From Saprospiraceae bacterium (lineage in GTDB: Bacteria; Bacteroidota; Bacteroidia; Chitinophagales; Saprospiraceae), in NCBI GenBank assembly GCA_023300835.1, contig JALZVB010000032.1, forward strand, positions 1 through 6,459: a stretch of DNA of 6,459 nucleotides. The letters run 5' to 3'. Made by a program: the position numbers and the translations under genes. This document shows positions 1-3,822 of the stretch, piece after piece. A model generated the notes under the pieces. That model made no database searches. It saw nothing but the letters and a program-made list of their open reading frames with translations, and had not been told where the DNA came from. Every line of letters starts with the position of its first letter. The first letter of the stretch is position 1.

Positions 1-62
1 CCAGAACGACAGACGCCTATAGTTACTAATGAAATTATGATAATATTGAGTAAAAGTCTCAT
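1..62 (-). CDS. Start of a secreted or membrane protein, truncated by the left window edge
   Basis: Reading leftwards from an ATG at 62-60, the frame is open to the window edge and begins MRLLLNIIIISLVTIGVCRS. This is a short basic start, a run of about 14 hydrophobic residues rich in Ile/Leu/Val, and then a polar stretch, as in a Sec signal peptide or N-terminal membrane anchor. An in-frame ATG at 80-78 would add six residues (MSKNNN). The inner ATG is preferred because the bases just before it are A-rich, as is usual in Bacteroidota, and it gives a more typical signal peptide. The cysteine after the hydrophobic run follows Ile-Gly-Val, which is a poor lipobox, so lipidation is not claimed. 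Function is unknown because the mature protein lies outside the window. It faces the same way as the next two genes. Confidence 0.45.
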   Translation of the reverse strand, partial: MRLLLNIIIISLVTIGVCRS

Positions 63-84
63 GTTATTGTTTTTTGACATATTT

Positions 85-103
85 TGACCCCAATATGGGG
101 TCA
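85..103. repeat. Perfect 8-bp inverted repeat with 3-nt spacer
   Basis: TGACCCCA and TGGGGTCA form a perfect dyad around ATA. The dyad is GC-rich in a very AT-rich stretch. It ends 4 bp before the outer ATG (80-78) and 22 bp before the inner ATG (62-60) of the left-edge minus-strand gene. No T-run follows on either strand, so it is not a typical terminator. The position suits an operator or a 5'-UTR hairpin for that gene. The dyad is seen directly; the regulatory role is inferred. Confidence 0.5.
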
Positions 104-211
104 CGTCTTTTACCACTACAAGAAGTATACCTTTTGATACAATATGACTACCAAATCACAAATTATGTGACTTTTTAACATATGTGAGGTCTAAATCCTT
201 TTTATTAGTAA

Positions 212-493
212 CTACCCTACCAACTCAGCCATTGCACCAAAAAATGATTTTTCGCTGGTGTAATTGTCTAATGCTTCATCTACGGTTATACCATTAATCG
301 ACTTGATCTCTTCATAGTTATCTCCAAAAATGATTTCTACATAATAGGTATTGTACGAATAGAGTTGCATACAAGATTCCGGTGTACTTATATCCTCCAA
401 TAGGAATCCATAACGAAATACTTCAGATGCTTTGAAAAAAACACTGGATTCGTTAAATGCTCCTAATGGGAGAAAGTTTTCGTAATTAAACAT
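212..493 (-). CDS. Hypothetical acidic 93-aa protein
   Basis: I do not recognise this family. The 93-residue product starts at an ATG (493-491) and ends with TAG. It has no signal peptide, membrane segment or cysteine pair, so a small soluble cytoplasmic protein is expected. It is strongly acidic (about 15 Asp/Glu against 4 Lys/Arg) and rich in aromatics (18 Phe/Tyr). The middle (residues 44-64) alternates in a way that suggests beta strands, and the 69-90 region looks helical. It lies downstream of, and in the same direction as, the McrB-N-like gene. A 51-bp palindrome holding a TATATTTG box separates the two, so it may be transcribed on its own. Its compact composition and plausible start argue for a real gene, but no paralogue or conserved partner is visible here. 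Confidence 0.6.
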   Translation of the reverse strand: MFNYENFLPLGAFNESSVFFKASEVFRYGFLLEDISTPESCMQLYSYNTYYVEIIFGDNYEEIKSINGITVDEALDNYTSEKSFFGAMAELVG

Positions 494-531
494 ATTATAA
501 GATTATATAATATGAAATTACCTGTTTAGAT

Positions 532-582
532 TGACTTTACATATTAAAAACAAATATAATTTGTTTTTAATATGTAAAGTCA
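532..582. repeat. Perfect 24-bp inverted repeat with 3-nt loop (51-bp palindrome)
   Basis: The left arm at 532-555 and the right arm at 559-582 are exact reverse complements over all 24 positions, separated only by ATA. Each arm begins or ends with TGACTTTAC / GTAAAGTCA and holds only four G/C pairs. It lies 40 bp downstream of the stop of the 224-aa gene and 39 bp upstream of the start of the 93-aa gene, both on the minus strand. It could be a transcription terminator or mRNA 3'-end stabiliser, an operator, or one copy of a dispersed palindromic element. No flanking direct repeat or terminal transposase signal is seen. The pairing itself is certain; the role is not. Confidence 0.85.
551..558 (-). 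promoter_or_regulatory. Possible -7 promoter box inside the palindrome
   Basis: On the minus strand the centre of the palindrome reads TATATTTG, a full match to the Bacteroidota -7 consensus TAnnTTTG. It lies 57 bp before the ATG of the 93-aa gene. No TTG -33 element is seen at the usual distance upstream. If the box is used, the promoter sits within a dyad that a dimeric repressor could bind. The match could be incidental in such AT-rich DNA. Confidence 0.3.
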
Positions 583-621
583 TTTCATGCCAGTCTTTGA
601 TAAGTGTAAGTAGTAAGAAAA

Positions 622-1296
622 CTATAGCGTAGAGGCAATCTTGAGATAATCATGAACTATAACTATTGTGTCATCTTGGTATAGGTTATCTTTAGTTCGC
701 ATCAACTTATGAATATTCAATAACTCAGTGTCTTTTTTGAGAATTGAGTAGAGCCCATTACAGAGCTTTAAGTACCTATCTACTTCAAACTCTTGAGGTA
801 TATTTTTAGCTTCTAGCCTATTCATCATAATTTTGAAAGGGCCATAAGTGAATATATTATATTTCTGTGGGTACCTGAATGCCAAATACATTGATATTAC
901 TTGAGAGTTATGATAGTGGCTATTGAGTTTCTTTCCTTTGGCTTGCATCTGACTCAGTAACTCATCACAATGGAATTCAAATCTATTCATCCGCATTGCG
1001 ATATCTTTATCCTCATTGTATAGATCTCTGAACATAGATCTTACAAACTCCTTGTTGATCACTATAAACTCCAGCATCATTGACTTAGCAGAGTCTTTAC
1101 TTCCTCCCCATAATCTACCAGATATCTCAGAATTAAGGCTTTTGTCATACATTTTGGCAAAGTCTAAATCTTCAATATCCCATTTATTATCAAAATGGTA
1201 AAGTGCATTATATTTATATAACTCATTGTAGTCAAAAGTCTTGACCAAATGCCCCTTAAAGAGGTCTTTGTAATGGTTTATCTTATCAACTTTCAT
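622..1296 (-). CDS. Stand-alone protein resembling the N-terminal region of McrB-like AAA+ ATPases
   Basis: The 224-aa product is soluble, with no signal peptide. Three blocks recall, from memory of the family and not from a search, the region preceding the AAA+ domain of McrB-like restriction ATPases in Bacteroidota. They are FVRSMFRDLYNEDKD (residues 84-98), NSHYH (125-129) and ISMYLAFRYPQKY (134-146). A C-terminal segment (IHKLM, then VHDYL) also fits. In those ATPases this region precedes Walker A and B motifs; here the frame stops with TAG and no P-loop follows. It is therefore either a natural stand-alone form or a remnant of a larger gene. The start is set at the ATG 1296-1294. The frame can be extended 13 codons to a TTG at 1335, but that TTG fits better as a promoter -33 element. 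The tRNA gene upstream diverges from it. Function is unproven; nucleic-acid recognition would be the guess if the resemblance holds. Confidence 0.6.
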   Translation of the reverse strand: MKVDKINHYKDLFKGHLVKTFDYNELYKYNALYHFDNKWDIEDLDFAKMYDKSLNSEISGRLWGGSKDSAKSMMLEFIVINKEFVRSMFRDLYNEDKDIAMRMNRFEFHCDELLSQMQAKGKKLNSHYHNSQVISMYLAFRYPQKYNIFTYGPFKIMMNRLEAKNIPQEFEVDRYLKLCNGLYSILKKDTELLNIHKLMRTKDNLYQDDTIVIVHDYLKIASTL

Positions 1297-1302
1297 AACT
1301 CG

Positions 1303-1335
1303 TAAAGATACATTTATAAAAAAGAGAAAAATCAA
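1303..1335 (-). promoter_or_regulatory. Likely promoter of the 224-aa gene; also decides its start
   Basis: On the minus strand TTG (1335-1333) is followed after 22 nt by TATCTTTA (1310-1303), a 7-of-8 match to TAnnTTTG. The same 22-nt spacing occurs at the ribB promoter in this window. The box ends 6 nt before the ATG at 1296, so the transcript would be leaderless or nearly so. This makes the upstream TTG an unlikely start codon. Confidence 0.4.
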
Positions 1336-1370
1336 TATTATATAGAAGGGAATTATAAAGAGAAAACTAC

Positions 1371-1378
1371 TATATTTG
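1371..1378 (+). promoter_or_regulatory. -7 box of the tRNA-Arg promoter
   Basis: TATATTTG followed by CA matches the Bacteroidota -7 consensus exactly. It ends 18 bp before the tRNA, which leaves a short 5' leader for RNase P to remove. No clear TTG is seen 17-23 bp upstream, so the -33 element is weak or absent. Confidence 0.5.
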
Positions 1379-1396
1379 CATCCGCTTCCAAAAAAT

Positions 1397-1470
1397 GGCT
1401 CCTTAGCTCAACTGGATAGAGCAGCTCACTTCTAATGAGCAGGTTTCAGGTTCGAGTCCTGAAGGAGTCA
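1397..1470 (+). tRNA. tRNA-Arg (anticodon UCU)
   Basis: The 74-nt sequence folds as a full cloverleaf. The acceptor stem is GGCTCCT/AGGAGTC with one G-T pair and discriminator A. The D stem is GCTC/GAGC. The anticodon stem GCTCA/TGAGC encloses loop CTTCTAA, with TCT at 1431-1433. The variable loop has five bases, and the T stem TCAGG/CCTGA encloses TTCGAGT. Anticodon UCU reads AGA (and AGG by wobble) arginine codons, which are favoured in AT-rich genomes. The 3' CCA is not encoded and must be added by the CCA-adding enzyme. It stands alone with its own promoter box and terminator. No integrase or duplicated 3' end that would mark it as an attachment site is visible in the window. Confidence 0.97.
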
Positions 1471-1480
1471 CTTTGCGATT

Positions 1481-1512
1481 ACCCATTTGATTAATTTCAG
1501 ATGGGTTTTTTT
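1481..1512 (+). terminator. Rho-independent terminator of tRNA-Arg
   Basis: The arms ACCCATTTGA and TCAGATGGGT form a 10-bp stem with one T-G wobble around a 6-nt loop, followed by six T residues. It begins 10 nt after the tRNA 3' end, so it should end the tRNA transcript. Confidence 0.85.
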
Positions 1513-1523
1513 ATGTCAATTAC

Positions 1524-1570
1524 AAAAAAAATGGCTACAATCAAGAATCTCTCTTAGTTGTAGCCATTTT
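1524..1570 (-). terminator. Terminator of the lipoprotein gene
   Basis: ATGGCTACAA (1531-1540) and TTGTAGCCAT (1558-1567) are exact reverse complements and extend by three A-T pairs on the outside. AAGA/TCTT could add pairing inside the 17-nt loop. On the minus strand the stem is followed by seven T residues (complement of 1524-1530). It lies 24 bp beyond the stop of the minus-strand lipoprotein gene. Confidence 0.8.
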
Positions 1571-1591
1571 ATTTATGTGTATATAGTTACG

Positions 1592-2275
1592 TTAAATACG
1601 AATCGCGTTAAGATCGCAATTATCAATGATTTCATCACCTTCACTAAATAATGTGGCTCCACCTACATTCACATCCTCAAGAAGAAGTATTGTCAACCTG
1701 AGGTCTCCGTTCAACATACTATTGTCTGTGGAAAGAGTCGCCGAGCCTAGACCGATTATATCACCCCTTAAGTTACCTAATGATTCAACAGGAATTGTGA
1801 AATCTGGGAACGTATCATTAATAGTAATTGTGTTTCCTGTAATTGATGCATTTAGGTCAATAGGAAACCCCTCAATAGTTAAACCAAATAGCACTGCCGA
1901 CTTATCATCATCCTCTAGACTGGGAGAAACTGTGAATCTCAAAGAATCAGAACTCAAGAAACCTTTTGTAATATCATTTGTACATAAAAAAGATCCTTCA
2001 TATTCACCAAAAAATTTATCTCTTGCGTATACACAGGCGCCACTATCAACATTAGCTAGTGGGTCAAAATTCTCTGCTTGTGAATCCATACAACCCAGCA
2101 CCTCATCTATAGCGTATACACATGACCCATTATCAACATTGGCTAATGCATCAAAGTTCTCTGCTAGAGGATCAGTACAACCCTGTACATCATCATCTCC
2201 ACAAGAGCTAAAGCATGTAAGCATTAATACTGTAAAGGCAACACAAAAAATATTAGAAAAACGGTATTTATTCAT
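1592..2275 (-). CDS. Lipoprotein with two Cys-bounded GCTDP...GSCVY motifs, probably surface-exposed
   Basis: The 227-aa product has a hydrophobic signal (residues 8-21) and a lipobox FSSC, with lipidation expected at Cys25. The next residues, GDDD, resemble the acidic lipoprotein export signal that sends lipoproteins to the cell surface in Bacteroidota. Two copies of the motif GCxDxxAENFDxLANVDxGxCVY follow at residues 32-54 and 61-83, each bounded by cysteines. Related motifs are common in secreted proteins of marine Bacteroidota, but I know of no proven function. The rest (about 86-227) looks beta-rich, opening FFGEYEGSF and with cysteines at 98 and 220 that could pair. It may be a small lipocalin-like or binding domain, though no ligand can be named. 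It has its own promoter box and terminator, so it is likely monocistronic. The long plus-strand frame opposite is a shadow of this gene. Confidence 0.85.
   Translation of the reverse strand: MNKYRFSNIFCVAFTVLMLTCFSSCGDDDVQGCTDPLAENFDALANVDNGSCVYAIDEVLGCMDSQAENFDPLANVDSGACVYARDKFFGEYEGSFLCTNDITKGFLSSDSLRFTVSPSLEDDDKSAVLFGLTIEGFPIDLNASITGNTITINDTFPDFTIPVESLGNLRGDIIGLGSATLSTDNSMLNGDLRLTILLLEDVNVGGATLFSEGDEIIDNCDLNAIRI
2027..2182 (-). repeat. Two tandem 87-bp-spaced copies encoding the Cys motif
   Basis: Residues 32-54 and 61-83 of the lipoprotein align at a 29-residue (87-bp) offset, and the DNA is clearly alike (for example ATCAACATT followed by GCTA in both). This suggests an internal duplication that has since diverged. 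Confidence 0.7.
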
Positions 2276-2327
2276 TGATATAAATGTTTAATATGTTTAA
2301 AGAATATGAAAGCAAGTGTAAATTGAT

Positions 2328-2335
2328 CAAACATA
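2328..2335 (-). promoter_or_regulatory. Probable -7 box of the lipoprotein gene
   Basis: The minus strand reads TATGTTTG, an exact TAnnTTTG match, 52 bp before the ATG at 2275. No good TTG -33 element is found at the usual spacing. The 297-bp gap between this gene and ribB otherwise holds only the ribB promoter and short weak dyads. Confidence 0.4.
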
Positions 2336-2522
2336 TGCTACTAAATATAGTATTTAGATACATTAAGGTGTAAGTGTTGATGGAACTACACTTCCTCATC
2401 TTCATTTTTGTAGACTTAGAAGTTTAGTAACAGCTCAAAGAAAGCGCTTTATTAGAAAAATGATTGAATTAAGTGAAATCTTAGGAAAAATAAAGCTTAG
2501 AACAAATATCAGGTATGAAATG

Positions 2523-2555
2523 TTGGACTTAAAGAGGAATGAAACTCTACATTTG
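2523..2555 (+). promoter_or_regulatory. ribB promoter (-33 TTG and -7 TACATTTG)
   Basis: TTG at 2523-2525 and TACATTTG at 2548-2555 are separated by 22 nt, a good match to the Bacteroidota housekeeping promoter. The box ends 17 bp before the ribB ATG, so the 5' leader is only about 10-15 nt. That is too short for an FMN riboswitch. Confidence 0.6.
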
Positions 2556-2572
2556 CATAAAAATTAGATAAA

Positions 2573-3709
2573 ATGGGTGAACTCAATATCAATACAATAG
2601 AAGAAGCTATCAACGATATCAAAAAGGGTAAAGTAATTATTGTTGTTGATGATGAAGATAGAGAGAATGAGGGTGACTTTATATGTGCTGCTGAGCTGGT
2701 AACTCCAGAAACTATAAACTTCATGGCGACACATGGCAGAGGTCTTATATGTACTCCCGTGACTCAAAAGCGTGCGACAGAGCTGGAATTGAACAAAATG
2801 GTAAGTAGTAATACTGCTTTACATGAAACCGCATTTACAGTATCTATCGATCTAAAAGGTCAAGGTTGTAGTACTGGGATATCTGCATATGACAGAGCCA
2901 CCGGTATAAAAGCTATGACTGTAGATTCCACTAAGCCATACGATTTTGCAAGACCAGGACATATATTCCCTCTTATTGCTGAAGAAGGAGGTGTACTGAG
3001 AAGAACTGGTCACACAGAAGCCGCAGTTGATCTTGCGAGACTAGCTGGTTTATACCCAGCTGGAACACTGGTAGAAATACTAAATGAGGATGGGACAATG
3101 GCCAGATTACCAGAACTTGTTGAGCTTGCGCAAAAGCATAACCTTAAGCTAATCACGATAAAAGATCTGGTTGCCTATAGAATGAACACCGAAAGGCTCG
3201 TTGAAAAAAAGATTTCTGTTTCTATTGATACAAAGTATGGTAAACTTGATCTAATGGGGTTCCAAGAAACCACTTCTCAATTAACGCATCTTGCTATACG
3301 TAAAGGAATCTGGGCAGAAAATGAGCCAGTACTTACAAGAGTACATTCTATTAATAATACTGGAAATGTATTAGGCGCCCTACTAGAAGGTTACGGTGAA
3401 GAATTACATAAGAGTCTTGAAATAATTTCTAAAGCAGATAAAGGTATTCTTCTGTACCTTAAAAATAATGAGGAAGAAAATCCGCTGTTAGCTAGTTTAG
3501 AAGCCTTAGAGAAACAACTTAAAAGTGGTGAAGAAATAAATCCTTTTCCACAAAAGACTCAAAGCGTACAACAGCGAGATCTAGGAATAGGTGCTCAGAT
3601 ATTAGGAGAGCTAGGCGTAACTAAGATTAAGTTACTAACTAACAACCCAAGAAAAAGAGTAGGCTTAATAGGTTACGGTCTTGAAATTGTAGAGAATATT
3701 CCTATTTAA
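2573..3709 (+). CDS. ribB: 3,4-dihydroxy-2-butanone 4-phosphate synthase with degenerate GTP cyclohydrolase II-like C-terminal domain
   Basis: The N-terminal domain (residues 1-203) converts ribulose 5-phosphate into 3,4-dihydroxy-2-butanone 4-phosphate plus formate in cytoplasmic riboflavin synthesis. Its active-site signatures are intact: DDEDRENEGD (26-35, with Arg30 and the Mg ligand Glu31), TGISAYDR (101-108), RPGH (127-130), GHTEA (146-150, Mg ligand His147) and DGTMAR (173-178). The C-terminal domain (about 208-378) has the GTP cyclohydrolase II fold signature RVHS and the closing LLTNNPRKRVGLIGYGLEIV. However, the three zinc cysteines align with Asn261, Glu272 and Tyr274, at the family's 11 and 2 spacing. 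The GTP-binding EGRGIGL motif is replaced by NNEEENPLL, and the catalytic Asp of DxR is Gln333, with Arg335 kept. The cyclohydrolase step must therefore be supplied elsewhere, so ribB fits better than ribBA. Length is normal for the bifunctional form. It has its own promoter and no riboflavin genes beside it. Confidence 0.95.
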   Translation: MGELNINTIEEAINDIKKGKVIIVVDDEDRENEGDFICAAELVTPETINFMATHGRGLICTPVTQKRATELELNKMVSSNTALHETAFTVSIDLKGQGCSTGISAYDRATGIKAMTVDSTKPYDFARPGHIFPLIAEEGGVLRRTGHTEAAVDLARLAGLYPAGTLVEILNEDGTMARLPELVELAQKHNLKLITIKDLVAYRMNTERLVEKKISVSIDTKYGKLDLMGFQETTSQLTHLAIRKGIWAENEPVLTRVHSINNTGNVLGALLEGYGEELHKSLEIISKADKGILLYLKNNEEENPLLASLEALEKQLKSGEEINPFPQKTQSVQQRDLGIGAQILGELGVTKIKLLTNNPRKRVGLIGYGLEIVENIPI

Positions 3710-3725
3710 TCAAAACTGTTAAAAT

Positions 3726-3755
3726 AAAAAAAGATCAGGGACCTCTCCCTGATCT
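3726..3755 (-). terminator. Terminator between convergent ribB and the repeat-protein gene
   Basis: AGATCAGGGA and TCCCTGATCT form a perfect 10-bp stem with loop CCTC. On the minus strand it is followed by at least six T residues, so it is a strong terminator for the repeat-protein gene. The plus side has no T-run after the stem, so it would terminate ribB only weakly or simply protect its 3' end. Confidence 0.85.
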
Positions 3756-3799
3756 ATCTCAACAACTTTCTTAGATTAAAAGACCTTTATTGTAATAAG

Positions 3800-3822
3800 T
3801 TGTAGTTAGTCGACAACTACAA
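3800..3822. repeat. 8-bp inverted repeat over the repeat-protein stop codon
   Basis: TTGTAGTT and AACTACAA flank a 7-nt AGTCGAC spacer. The minus-strand stop codon (3808-3806) lies within the left arm. There is no T-run, so it is not a terminator. It may be an mRNA hairpin at the stop or simply chance. Confidence 0.35.

Noticed and set aside
156..176. TCACA-AATTA-TGTGA stem followed by CTTTTT as a plus-strand terminator
   Set aside because: The stem has only five pairs, is AT-rich, and no plus-strand gene lies upstream in the window.
1397..1512. tRNA-Arg 3' end as an integration site of a mobile element
   Set aside because: No integrase gene and no second copy of the tRNA 3' end occur in the window. 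The tRNA is followed by its own terminator and an ordinary gene.
1626..2291. Long plus-strand open frame (221 codons)
   Set aside because: It is antisense to the lipoprotein gene, which has a signal peptide, lipobox, motif repeats, promoter and terminator. The plus frame has no recognisable domain.
2441..2450. AAAGCGCTTT 10-bp palindrome upstream of ribB
   Set aside because: Without a loop, T-run or second copy nearby, a single 10-bp palindrome is within chance expectation.
2367..2567. Open plus-strand stretch with an internal ATG at 2460 giving 35 codons just before ribB
   Set aside because: It has no good start context or recognisable sequence, and it runs across the ribB promoter, so it is most likely a chance open frame.
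2276..2572. FMN riboswitch ahead of ribB
   Set aside because: None of the conserved FMN riboswitch core blocks is present, and the mapped promoter leaves a leader of only about 10-15 nt.
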